A stretch of DNA of 64,000 nucleotides, taken from contig CM070904.1 of assembly GCA_036417435.1 (NCBI GenBank), positions 126,232,695-126,296,694 on the forward strand. Reading direction: 5' to 3'. The first letter of the stretch is position 1, and each line of letters begins with the position of its first letter. The stretch is from Inia geoffrensis (lineage: Eukaryota > Chordata > Mammalia > Artiodactyla > Iniidae). This document shows, in pieces, positions 1 through 10,779 of this stretch. Position numbers and translations under genes: made by a program. The notes below the pieces were generated by a model. The model saw only the letters and a program-made list of their open reading frames with translations, was not told the DNA's origin and ran no database searches.

Positions 1-115
1 GGAAAACAGGAGAAGCAGTGACCCAAGCAAGTGAAAGTAGTTCTAAACCAGGCAGCTACAAACACCACAAGACAGTAAACCCTTGGCAAACGTGCTGCTC
101 AGTGTTGACTTCGCT

Positions 116-193
116 GGATCAGAACTTGACTATCTAGAGGACTTTTCTTGAGATTTCATCAGTTATTTCTCAGATAATCAGTCATCATATCCA
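116..193 (-). ncRNA. SNORD20: SNORD20 (U20) C/D box snoRNA in NCL intron 11
   Basis: The minus strand of the intron after exon 11 carries C box ATGATGA near the 5' end, an internal D' CTGA and C' TGATGA, and a D box CTGA just before the 3' end. Short terminal complementarity (GGAT/ATCC) closes the stem. Position and sequence match U20, which sits in NCL intron 11 in other mammals and is known as an 18S rRNA 2'-O-methylation guide. It is released by debranching of the host intron, so its expression follows NCL. Confidence 0.93.
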
Positions 194-276
194 GTATCGT
201 TTACTCAGCAGCAACAGAAACAAACGTTCTAGATCTGAGGACACAACCACAACATCCTGTCAATGAAGTAACTTAC

Positions 277-3200
277 GGCTTCTTGCATTAGGTTGTCCCC
301 TGGGTCCTTGCAACTCCAGCCTGATGGCTCTGCCCTCAATTTCCCTTTTATTACATGAATTTAAAGCTTCTTTAGCATCTTCAAATGATGCAAATTCTAT
401 AAACGCATACCTGAGGGTAGAGAGAGAGAGTCAACATTTGGAGTAAGTTACCAAGCACACAGCTCCTCTGATGCCACCGAGCCTTTTTCTTCAAACGCTT
501 CAATGGTGCAGCTTCTACTAATGGCCAGAACATGATTTTATCTCCACAAGATACTCTTAAAAGCCTGTAACTGACAACATAAAGATACTAATTATTTTAC
601 CCTTTAGATTTGCCACTTTGGTTCTGGGGCACTTTGATAAACGTTGCCTTCTCAAATACTTCCTGAAGAGTTTCTTCCGTTGCACTATAGGAGAGGTTGC
701 TTAAAACCAGGGTTTTTGATTCACCTACAAATAAAGACATGTCAAATTAAGACTGAAGCAGTAGTTCCCAACTTCAGTCACAGCTATACACTGTTCTTAA
801 AGGATCTCTGTGCTTGGGAGAGTTAACACACCAATGCTGATACAAGTGGAACCCTACCTGGTACTCAACATATCAAGTACCTACTATGTACTGTGACATG
901 CTGCGTCCTTCCGCTCCTACTGTTCAGATGTATGCTGACTACAGCCCTGTGTCTTCCTAGCATATTCTAATTTTTAAATGCACACGATCTAAGTCCTTTA
1001 CAGTATAAAACATGCAAAGGAAGCTAGATTTATCTGTGTTCTACTACAAAGATTTTATATAGCTCTCATTCAAGACACTCAATTACAAATGCAGGTATAA
1101 CTTGCTGATCTACATCCAATTTATCAGTCAACTTTATAAAGTACAAAGGTGCAAAGGATTTCTTTTCCCTCCATCAATTCCAGAACCCTGCAGGAAGCCT
1201 ATAAATTCTTACCAGTCCAAGTGCTGTTCTTTCCACCTCTATGATCTTGACTTTGACCTTTCTCTCCAGTATAGTACAGGGAAATGGATCGCCCATCTAT
1301 CTCTGTTCCCTGCTTTTCTTCCAAGGTTTTCTCTGCATCAGCTTCTGTCTTAAATTCAATATAAGCAATCCTACAAGAGGAAAAAACATTAAGAACTCAC
1401 TTGATTTTTAAAACCATATTAATTCTCTAACACAGATGTTTTTAAATCTCAGCAATATGCCCGTATTTCAGATGAGTACAGTAAAAATGTCCTTTGTTTT
1501 ATAGTAATTGAAACGTTCAAGGTTTCTGCCATCTTCCACTTTTCAATTTAAACTTTCCTCCCACTACAGAAAGTGTGCCAAACACTTCCTAGGAAATTTG
1601 TTCACGTTAAGTCCACCTCACTACAATAATTACAATCATTTCCAAAACATTTACTGTAAGCTAGGCACATATATAGTATTTTATACATTAGCTCATCTTA
1701 TAATAAAATTACTCTATTTTATCACTTAATTTAAAGTACATTATCCCCACTGTACAGATGGGTGACTGACATAGATTACAGAATTAATTTGCCCCAAATC
1801 ACAAACACAGGAAAATTAAATCAACATTTCTTTTACAAATTAGTAAAGTTCATTAATTTTAATGAAACACTGCAGTAGACACGAAACATACCCTTTACTC
1901 TTTCCATCCTTGCTGACTAATCTGATCTCCACAGCATCTTCAAACACTTCTTTTAATTCTTCCTGAGTAACTTTATAAGGAAGATTTTTAGCCAAAAGTG
2001 TTCTCGCATCTCGTTCTAGATTTAAAAAAAAAACACAAAAATGAACTGGATGGCTTAAAAGACCATTCTTCCCCCAAAGATCACCAGAGACTGACCAATG
2101 TAAAAGTTCTGTTTAAGAAATAATTTTGAGGGCCTGCCCTGGCCGTCCAGTGGTTAAGACTGCGCTCCCAGTGTAGGGGACACCGGTTGAGTCCCTGGTC
2201 AGGGAACTAAGATCCTGCGTGCCACACAGCACAGCCAGAAAAATAAAAATAAAAAGGTTAAAAATTTAAAAAGAGATTCTACAAGTAGGAGGCACTCTGC
2301 TATTATGGAGATATAGCAGTGGCAAAACAAATTGCTGTCACAGCTGACAACAAACTATGCACTGAATATTTAAAATACAGCTAAATATTAGGTAGTATAT
2401 AGAGAAGATGTTCAGTATTTTTCAATTAAAAATATCATTAAAAAAAAAAGTGTAGGGAATTCCCTGGCAGTCCAGTGGTTGGGACTCAGAGCTCCCACTG
2501 CAGGGGGGCATGCTTCGATCCCTGGTCGCAGAACTAGCATCCCGCAAGCTGCACGGCACGGCCAAAAAATTTTTTTTTACTTAAAAAAATTAAAAAATAA
2601 AAAGGTCATAAACACACACTTTAAATGTGACAAGTGCATACAGAGAAGGGTAAAAGATGCAAAAGGAGTAGTTAGGGATCTGCTCTAGGTCCAGTGAGGA
2701 AAGGACTCTGTATTAATTTAGGTACATCTAACCAATTATTTTTTGATTAAGTCTAGCAAGCAGTGCCAGGCACTGCTGTAAACATTTAACATTCTAATTC
2801 ATTTAATCCTCACAACATTATGAGGAAGCCAAAGGAGAAAAAGTTAAACTACTTACCCTGGTTTGTCTACATTAGATTAGATACATAACCATTAACAAGT
2901 ATCATTACCTAAAGCTTTACATACCTTTCTTACTGTCTTTTCCCTTTGGTTTTTCTAGTTTAATTTCATTGCCAAAGACTTTTAAACCAGTGAGTTCCAA
3001 GGCTTTTTCCAGGTCTTCAGCAGATTCAAAATCCACATAGCCAAACTTCCTTTAAGGCGAAGAGAACCAAAAAAAAAAAAAAAAAAAAAAAAAAAAGAAA
3101 ATTACAGGTAGGGGGGGAAAACACAAAAAAACCCACCAAACAAGAGCCACATGACACATTCTGGGCAAGCAGTAACACTAATATGACGGTGCAAACAAGC

Positions 3201-6200
3201 ACCTATACAATTAATAAAATTGAGTCAGGCTCTTTTAAGCTGAGGCTACAGAGCAGGACCTAAGTACCAAGACCTGATGCAAGTTCACCTCTGAGATCTT
3301 CATTAGTTACACTGCACCTTAACGACTGATAGCAGATGACAAAAAAAACCTGTTTAAGCACTAAGATAGGAAAATCCTGTCTGATTAAAAGCATTCACTA
3401 TTATGGCTTCTCAGATATAACATATACTTCTAAGATAAGCATCAAATCTCATTATTAGAAACTAGACTGTGCTACATCAAAAGTTAAGGAAGATTATGGA
3501 AATTTCAATTTGGGGGTTTTACAATTTGATAGTCCAATGATTTAATTCATTAATGTCTAATCTTTGAAAACTTTAACATATTCACATTTAAGGATAATGA
3601 GCTAAGGTTCTAAAAGGGGAAGGAAAAAGCATTAGCAGACCCACAAGTACTACAGAACTACAGCACAGCTCCTCCATACTTACCTAGACACACCAATTCT
3701 GACATCAACAACTGCAAGATCATTTTTCGCAAAAAGGTCACTGATACCCGTTTTCAATTCAGGAGCAGATTTACTGAAGTTCAGGTTTCCAACAAAGAGA
3801 TTGAAAGATGTAGTTGGTTCTGTGGCTGTATAAAAAATTTACTCAAATTAGTCTATTTTCCAGTATATTTGACTATTAGTCAAATTATTTCTGTACACAG
3901 CACATCAGCACATTGCAATATAACATCAGATTTCAGTATTAAGTCCCTTTATTGTTCATCACTTGTGCTATTAGGTGTTATTTCCCACCTCCCAATTCTC
4001 TAGGTTACCTTCCACTTTCTGTTTCTTGGCTTCAGGAGCTGCTTTTTGTTTGGCCATTTCCTTCTTTCGCTTTCCAGGTGCTTCTTTGACAAGTTCTGGT
4101 CAAGATATCAAACAATCTATGTCATCCACAAGTAGCCACACATCCTCAAGCATCTCCCTTAAACAAAGCTCATGCCAATGCACTTCAGAACCTATAACTC
4201 GATTACCTTCCTCCTCCTCGTCCTCGTCGTCGTCCTCGTCCTCCTCGTCGTCGTCGTCCTCGTCCTCCTCGTCTTCCTCCTCCTCGTCATCCTCCTCATC
4301 TTCATCTTCAGCAGTGTTCTTTGCCTTCACAGGAGCAGCTTTTGCTGGAGCTTTCTTTCCTTTGGCTGCTGCAGTCTCCATAGCTTCTTCTTCAGAGTCT
4401 GAAAGAGAAGCCACCTCGTCAAAAACTCAGAATTATCCCAGTTCTGTTCCTAGTCCTAGGAAAAGCCAAAGGAAAATGAATGTAATCTTGTCCATGCCAC
4501 TGTGCTTAGTTGCTATGGCAAGAGTTAACAAATCACTTGGAAGCAAAATTCTACATTGTGAAAAATACAGGATGAGCTGTTTGAAGCATGTTCCTCAGGA
4601 GCAGGCAATCATTCACGGGCACCACAGGTACCACTAGTGCACCACAAGCAGCCCAGAGAAACCCTGGGATGATGCTTGGCTAACCCACCCCAGGTCGTCA
4701 GGAGCAGAGCATTACCACCCACGCCTCGCCCCTAATGGATCTTGCCAACAGGCGCCCAAGGACTCCCAACACAATGCCTTACCATCCTCATCATCTTCGT
4801 CATCCTCATCATCGTCTTCACCATCATCCTCGTCATCCTCATCCTCATCATCCGAGGCAGGAGCAGCAGCTGCTTTCATCACCGCAGGCTCAAATTCATC
4901 CTCCTCCTCCTCTTCATCCTCCTCCTCATCCTCTTCACTGTCATCTTCATCTTCCTCATCACTGTCTTCCTTCTTGGCATTCTTGCCGTTCTTTGCTCCC
5001 TTGGCTGGAGCGGCTGCTCCCTTCTTACCAGGGGTTGCTACCAATGCTTTGCCTGGTGTGGCTCCCTTTTTGCCAGGTGTTGCTACTGCTTTGGCAGGTG
5101 TAACTGTCTTCTTGGCTGGCGTAGCGGCTGTCTTTTTGCCAGGGGTGACAACTGCTTTCTTTGCCGGTGTGGCAACTGCAACCTTTTTTGTTGGGGAAAC
5201 CATCATCTTCTTTGCTGGAGTCGTGGTAGACTTTTTGCCTTTTTTCTGAGGAATGACAACCTTAAGAATAAATAAAAACCAACATAGGCCTGTTTCCAAA
5301 CTTGAGAGCCTTGGTCCCATAAATCAATGCTAAATTCTAGCACTGCCTCTAGTTGAAGACCACATGCACTAGATGTTGGCAAGTTAAACTACAGGGTCAA
5401 GTAACATGTCCTTCTGTACGCTTCAAGTCAGAGTCCGGCAGCACACCCTAACACGGACTCTGAAAATAGACTGGATGCCACTGCGTGGGCTTAGGCAAAG
5501 TTTTAAAACTTAATTTTAAGCCTCAATAGTTTTCCCATCTGAAAATAGCTCAACTTTATATGTTGCTCTAAGGATTGAGTTGATATATGTAATTAAAAGC
5601 CTTACACAGAGAAAGGACTACCTGCTAAGTGTTATTAAGTTATTTGGGGCTCTCAGTGGGTGGAGGAATAAAGTTCACTGAATGCTCATTCTTAGGACCA
5701 AAGAGAAAATGAAGATCAAATAGTCAAGCTGTACAGTCAATCGCTGCAAAATTAATACAAAGAGTGAACACACTGGCTTGATAAAAAACTGTCATTTATC
5801 TACATTTAAGTCACACTCAAAACCACATTTTGTTGACTATTGGTTTTATCAGGTTATGAGTGTCAAAATAAAATCTTTATTAAATTCTAAGTAAGAAACA
5901 AGAGCAAATACAGCAATTAGGTGTCATTGCAGCTAGCCAACAGTAGCTGGGAGTGCTAATTAAGTGCTAACACAATGGGAGGTGGCAACCCTCAATCCAC
6001 ACATTGTAACAGTGTTTAGTATTACCAAGCCCATATAGGATAACAAAGACCAATTAATCCTACTTAGAGACTAAAAGAATCTGTTAAGGCTAACCTCAGA
6101 CCTAAATATAATGCTCAAAGCTGCCACTCGCAGGACAGTTAACTGTCCAGGCTGTTTCTCCAGCTGGTATGTGGGGCTAATGTGTTCAAAGCGGAAAACT

Positions 6201-7687
6201 AATAATATATTATTGCATCGTATCACACCAAGCCCTGCAGAGGGCACATGAAAACTCCACACCTTTCGTCTCAAGTTCATTACTCTTATGGTACCTTGAC
6301 AGGTCAATAAAAACTTTGTAAAACGCTGGACCATTACAACAGGTCATATGTGAATGAATATAATCTTATTTTTTGCCAGTATTTTCAGACATCCAATACC
6401 ACGTGCTTTTAACTCTCCATTTTGTAGTTTAACATTCTGCGTTAAACTATATACAATTACCTCTTCTCCACTGCTATCATCCTCTTCATCTTCTGACATT
6501 TCCTCATCTTCACTATCTTCTTCTACCTCCTTTGGGGGAGGAGCCATTTTCTTGGGGTCACCTTGATTTTTACCGGCCTACAACAGACGCATTACACATT
6601 ACACCTCCCACATTTCAGGCCATTCTTCAGAGTAAAACTGCAGTCATCTCCCTCAGAACCCGCTCTTCATACTGTTAAGTACAATTAACGTAAAAACTAC
6701 TCTTCATACCAATGTTAACACAGGTGAATTCTCAACTTCCCACATATTTCCTGTCAAGTTCTTCAAAAACCAACCTTAGGATAAAAACGCAACTCCAAGA
6801 AAACGGTCTCTCTCTTCTTGCTGCGTCCTTTAAGCACACCCATTTTAAAAACTATATATCCAGCCAGAATCGAACCTTGCATCGCGGCACAATTTTTCAA
6901 TAGAGCCTACAATCGGACCACTGTAACAGCTAACAATCCATGGCCCTTCACCTGCGGAAAACCACCTTAAAAAAGCCTTTGGGGTAAGTTGTGGCACCTA
7001 ATCCCACCACCCTCGTCTGAATTTAAATTAGGGCAGCCTTAAAAAAAAAAAAAAAAGAAATCCACGTCTTAACATTTAATCTTCCATTAAGTTTTCCTTT
7101 CCCAGGTTATCAACCCCGCCCCTTTCATCCCCGGCAGGGCCACGTGGGGGTAAGTAGCAGGCCACCATGTGCGCGCAGCCCTGCGCAAAAAGCACGCGGC
7201 AGGGCCTCCTTCCGGAGCCCACCTGCCGCCCGCCCGGAGCTGAGACCCCGTGGGCCGCCGCTCTCCGCCCCAGGACCCGGGGCCCTCAGCAGGCGCCAGG
7301 ACCCACGCGGCGCGGCCCACGTGGCGGGCCGCGAGCCGGGGCACATGCGTCAGGAGGCGGGGCTCCGCTCGGGCCCGTCGCAGGAGTTTGGCCTCATCCG
7401 TCCGGGGCCCAGCGCCCCCTTCCCACGCTCAGCCCCCAAGTCCTTCCCCGCCGCATCGACCATCCGCCGCACCTGCCGAAGCTCTTCACGTCGCTACCGC
7501 ACAGCCAAAAACCGCGAGACCTCCCAGCTAATCGCGCGAGACTTCTCGCACTATGGCGCCCTCGAAGGCGCCCGGGGTGGCGCGCAGGCCCTCCTCCTGG
7601 CGGCGCCGCGCGCGCGCTCCTCGGAAAACAGGCCTTGACGTCCGTGCTCGCGCGGGCAAGGCCTCTTACCTTTGCAAGCTTTACCAT
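277..7687 (-). CDS. NCL: Nucleolin, exons 1-11 (3' end outside window)
   Basis: Abundant nucleolar RNA- and histone-binding protein acting in rRNA transcription and processing. Exons on the minus strand, all with AG/GT borders and matching phases: 7670-7687, 6461-6577, 4783-5260, 4207-4398, 4009-4095, 3684-3825, 2925-3049, 1892-2015, 1213-1370, 601-724, 277-410 (1699 nt, 566 codons plus 1 nt, no stop). Exon 1 codes only MVKLAK and its ATG has A at -3 and G at +4. Exon 2 is acidic with phosphorylatable serines. Exon 3 has the TPxKK basic repeats, then an acidic tract. Exon 4 holds the longest Glu/Asp tract. Exon 5 is basic (GKRKKEMAKQK), a likely nuclear signal. RRM1 is exons 6-7 (FNLFVGNL; KFGYVDF), RRM2 exons 8-9 (TLLAKNL; GIAYIEF), RRM3 exons 10-11 (TLVLSNL; YAFIEF). 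RRM4 and the RGG tail would be on exons 12-14 left of base 1. The frame looks intact and functional. Confidence 0.97.
2130..2265 (+). repeat. CHR-type SINE (short class)
   Basis: A diverged tRNA-related SINE in NCL intron 7, antisense to the gene. It starts with a form of the shared cctggccgtccagtgg head, has a tgagtccctggtc B-box region and ends in A-rich tail sequence. Confidence 0.8.
2455..2605 (+). repeat. CHR-type SINE (short class)
   Basis: The head gggaattccctggcagtcc and A-rich end identify a second SINE of the same short class in NCL intron 7, about 190 bp from the first and in the same orientation. Confidence 0.8.
3902..3971 (-). ncRNA. SNORD82: SNORD82 (U82/Z25) C/D box snoRNA in NCL intron 5
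   Basis: Lies between exon 5 (4009-4095) and exon 6 (3684-3825). The minus strand has AGCACA, then C box GTGATGA, an internal ACTGA (D'), and D box CTGA followed by TGTGCT, pairing the ends. Sequence and host intron match SNORD82, known as an 18S rRNA methylation guide. A decayed paralogue sits at 43064-43125 in the second NCL copy. Confidence 0.92.
4205..4320 (-). repeat. NCL: GAN trinucleotide run coding the NCL acidic tract
   Basis: In exon 4 the coding strand is almost only GAG, GAC, GAT and GAA codons, seen on the plus strand as (tcg/tcc)n. It codes a near-uninterrupted Glu/Asp stretch. Mixed codons rather than a pure repeat suggest selection on charge together with replication slippage, so length may vary between individuals. 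A similar but less pure acidic run ends exon 3 (4783-4960). Confidence 0.85.
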
Positions 7688-8160
7688 GATAGCGGCTTAG
7701 GACTGCGGAGTGTGTGGCGAGCGAGTGGCGCAGATGAGCCCAGAAGAAGCGAAACAACGTCGATGGCGGCCGCTGATCGCAGAGCTCATACGCTTCGCTG
7801 CCAGCTAGAGCTCGAGACTGAGGCGAAAGACTGAGCCTGCCCAGTAATCGCCTCTGGAAAGGCGACGACGGCGCCCTCGTGACTCCGCCGCGACCAACCA
7901 GAGTTCGCGTCCCTCCCATAAGCCAATCGCGAGCCTCTACCTGAGAACGGCGCGGGGCGGGGCAGGGCAGGAGTGGGCGGGCAGAGGAGGCCAGAGAAGG
8001 GGGGAGGGGGTTCGTGGCGGCGGCCTAGGGGCGGGACTCGCTTTGTGCAAGGCCAGCGCTGATTGGGCCGTGAGCGCGCGGTTCCCGGAGTGCCTATCCA
8101 CGGCCAGCGCTCGCGGCGCCTGCGCCGTGGGACGGACATTTTTGGCGCCGCGTGTTCCCT
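7688..8160 (-). promoter_or_regulatory. NCL: NCL 5' UTR and CpG-island promoter
   Basis: The CpG-rich stretch runs from about 7.1 to 8.45 kb and has no TATA box at the expected place. A likely start site is near 7829, where the minus strand reads CTTTCGCCTC. A C followed by pyrimidines is the 5'-TOP pattern of translation-apparatus genes. This gives a 5' UTR of about 142 nt (7688-7829) and makes exon 1 7670-7829. Upstream are a CCAAT box (plus-strand ccaat at 7923-7927), an inverted one (gattgg at 8061-8066), an NRF1-like gcgcctgcgc at about 8115-8125 and an E2F-like tttttggcgcc at about 8140-8150. The start site is inferred from resemblance to the known NCL leader, not from mapped ends. Confidence 0.75.
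7697..7789 (-). other. Upstream ORF in the NCL leader
   Basis: An ATG at 7789-7787 opens a 30-codon frame that ends with TAA at 7699-7697, ten bases before the NCL start codon. Its context is poor (C at -3), so most ribosomes would probably scan past it. If the start site near 7829 is right, it lies inside the transcript. No conserved peptide is recognised. It could mildly dampen NCL translation or be neutral. Confidence 0.4.
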
Positions 8161-9053
8161 AATTCCCGGGCGGTGGGTAGCCGTGGTTTTCGCCTCCGCA
8201 GTGTGTCTGGGTCTTGTCGACTGTGGAGGTCTTGAGTTTCCTGGGAGGCTTCACGCGCGACCCCGGCCCGCACTCCACGCAGAGCCTCCTGGAGGGAGGA
8301 AAGATAAGAGTTTGCCCAGTTTCCTAATTAGCCCGAGACCGTCGGGAATTCAGGGTCCACTGCGTTGAGGGACCACCTTCGTCCCGCCCGCTAACGAACC
8401 AGGAGCCAGAAAGTCCCCCTATCTGCTGGTGACTCTGCCCCCGGCCCACGTGCCTGACGCTGTCTTCTGAGAGCTGCTCATATAGACAGTCGCGTATGTT
8501 TGTGAGGTTTACTGTGAGCAGCGCACAAACATAATATTTATAATCTCAAGAAACCTCATGCGCTAGGTAAATTTACCAGTGGGAAACACCCTGGCGGTCA
8601 CTGGGTGTTAAAACTGCGGGATGGGGAGAAGAACTTGGTCAGGCCAACCACAGTGCAGGGCCTTTGACCACTCAAAAGTTTCCTCTTTGTTATTTGGGAC
8701 TAAAGCAGCTATTTTAAAATGGTGGCTGCTAAATCAGTGTCACCAGATGGTCTAGGAGTCAATCAAAAGAGTCAAAGAAAAGTTCCCTTGTTGGCGGAAG
8801 CACAGAAAATTGCCCTTGCGTTGTGTTTTTGCCAATTATTCAGATGGGTCACTGTGGCAAAACTTAATTGGTGTCAAACTTAACCTAGAGCACTTTCTTC
8901 AGTTTTGAGCCTGCCCAGGTAGGATGGTTACATCCTGGGCACCTGGTGCCTGGTACAAAACCAAGATACCTTCAGCTGTGATGATATTTCCCTAACTGAA
9001 CTAATGTTCAGAATCACCTCTGGAGTTTCTAATTAAAGAGGTGTGGCATTGGG
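8161..9053. other. Intergenic, upstream of NCL promoter
   Basis: CpG-rich to about 8.45 kb, then ordinary AT-richer DNA. No exon, RNA gene or recognisable repeat was found. An antisense promoter transcript could start here but nothing in the sequence proves it. Confidence 0.4.
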
Positions 9054-9066
9054 CCCAGGATTTTGT

Positions 9067-9275
9067 TTTGTTTTGTTTTGTTTTTGCGGTACGCGGGCCT
9101 CTCACTGTTGTGGCCTCTCCCGTTGCGGAGCACAGGCTCCGGACGCGCAGACTCAGCGGCCATGGCTCACGGGCCCAGCTGCTCCGCGGCATGTGGGATC
9201 TTCCCAGACCGGGGCACGAACCCGCGTCCCCTGCATCGGCAGGCGGACTCTCAACCACTGTGCCACCAGGGAAGC
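9067..9275 (-). repeat. CHR SINE with target duplication
   Basis: A roughly 210-bp SINE in reverse orientation (T-rich tail at left, ...ccaccagggaagcc at right). It is flanked by a duplicated aggattttgt-like site (about 9056-9066 and 9278-9289), so the insertion is complete and fairly young. Confidence 0.9.
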
Positions 9276-9289
9276 CCCAGGATTTTGTA

Positions 9290-10530
9290 TTTTAACAAGG
9301 GCTGGTGGGGATTCTGTGAGCAATCAAGTTACTTTGCAATTCTTCCTAGAAGGCTCCTGTGACTGAGCGAATAGGAAACTCACAGCTACCCACTGGGGCT
9401 CTCTGATCAGGAAGGAAGCTGGGGCCAGTTCTCTGGTCTGCACCCTGCTTTCTGATGATCTGTGGAGAGCACCCTGAGGAGGTTCTCATTTTAAACTCTG
9501 GGATGGGGACCAAGGGGACACTTACTGGGTGACAGGGGACAGAAAGAACAGCATAAGCCAAGGCATGGTGGAATAAGACCCCCGCGTTTGCAGGCAGTTT
9601 GGCACAGAGCAAGCTTGGGGCACACATGGGAAGAGGCTGGAGAGAGCAGTGCATGATCAAGTGACAGGGATGAGCTATAGAAATACTGGCGTGGCTGGCT
9701 TGTCATTCATATCTCAGTTTATATCACCTCTTAAGAGGCCTTTCCCCAACCCTCCAATGAAAAGTGCCACCCAGAGGCTCCCTACCACATCACCCTAACC
9801 GAGTCCTCTGCAGGAGCTTACCACTACCTGGCATTTTTCTTGTCTGTTTACTGTCTGTTTGCTCCTTCCCCAGCCACGAGAACACAGACTTTGTTCTTTG
9901 CTATATTCCTGGCACCTCAAGCATTGCCTGACATAAGTAGTGGTGAAAACTATTTGTTGAATGAATGAAGTATTTAGGTAAAAGGAGCAGTGGAGAAAGC
10001 CAGTATAGCTTAGTGTTCAAGTGCCTTGCTTTGGAGTCAGCATGGGATAGAAAAACAGTAATAGCTAATACTTATATAATACTTAATGAAGTTCCAAGCA
10101 CTATTCCAGTTCTTTATACATAATATATATATATATAAAAATTCATTTACTCTTAGAAAATAATTATCACTATTTCACAGAAACTGGGGCATAGATAAGT
10201 TAACTTGTCTAGGGTCACATAGCCAGGAACTAGGATTTAAATTGAGACCCTGCTCTGTCATCCCAGTTTCTTTATAAAATGCGTATAATAATAGTACCTG
10301 ACATTTGGGTTGTTATGAGTATTAAGTGAGATGTGTAATAAGCCCTCAGTATTAGCTATTGTTATTATTGACAGGCTTCGTGACTTGAATAGAGAGGGAG
10401 AACAGATCATTTATTTCCATTATCTGTTGAGTGTGTGTATGTGTGTGGAATGATACCAGCAGGGCTGCAGTTCTTGGGGGAAGCTCCTGAGTTCAATGTT
10501 GGACATGATGCATGCATAAGAAATACCCAT
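9290..10530. other. Intergenic with MIR-like sequence
   Basis: About 10,050-10,370 has MIR features in both orientations (a ttcacagaaactggggca-like core, then gtaccTgacat...taagtgag), suggesting one or two old MIRs. A short (ta)n is at 10,124-10,136. The remainder shows nothing recognisable. Confidence 0.5.
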
Positions 10531-10540
10531 CGCTTTAGGC

Positions 10541-10771
10541 CAGGTGTCCCCAACCCGCAGGGGAACGATACCGGTCTGCGGCCTGTTGGGAACCGGGCCG
10601 CACAGCAGGAGGTGAACGGTGGGTGAGTGAGTGAAGCTTCATCTGCCGCTCCCCGTTGCTCCCATCACCTCCTGAACCATCCTCTCTCCCCACCGCATAC
10701 CCCCGTCCATGGAAAAACTGCCTTCCACAAAGCCAGGCCCTGGTGCCAAAAAGGTTGGGGACCGACCGCTG
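10541..10771. mobile_element. Short non-autonomous hAT-type DNA transposon
   Basis: A 231-bp element with inverted ends: CAGGTGTCCCCAACC at left and GGTTGGGGACC...CCGCTG at right. It is flanked by the 8-bp duplication ctttaggc (10533-10540 and 10772-10779). CAGnG ends and an 8-bp target duplication are hallmarks of hAT elements. There is no transposase, so it is a MITE-like deletion derivative. Confidence 0.85.
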
Positions 10772-10779
10772 CTTTAGGC

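Larger units (their letters stand above)
411..7669 (-). other. NCL introns 1-10, content
   Basis: Introns of more than 300 nt: intron 1 (6578-7669), intron 2 (5261-6460), intron 3 (4399-4782), intron 6 (3050-3683, with a poly-A run at 3070-3096 on the plus strand), intron 7 (2016-2924, two SINEs), intron 8 (1371-1891) and intron 9 (725-1212). Apart from SNORD82, the SINEs and a MIR-like stretch near 2755-2870, no further gene or structured element is recognised in them. Confidence 0.7.

Noticed and set aside
3975..4637. Poly-serine open frame on the plus strand opposite NCL exon 4
   Set aside because: It is the antisense reading of the Glu/Asp codon run; other frames there (poly-Leu/Val) are equally artificial.
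7144..7700. Overlapping plus-strand frames in the NCL CpG island
   Set aside because: Several frames are open at once because of GC richness; composition is Arg/Pro/Ala-rich with no family resemblance.
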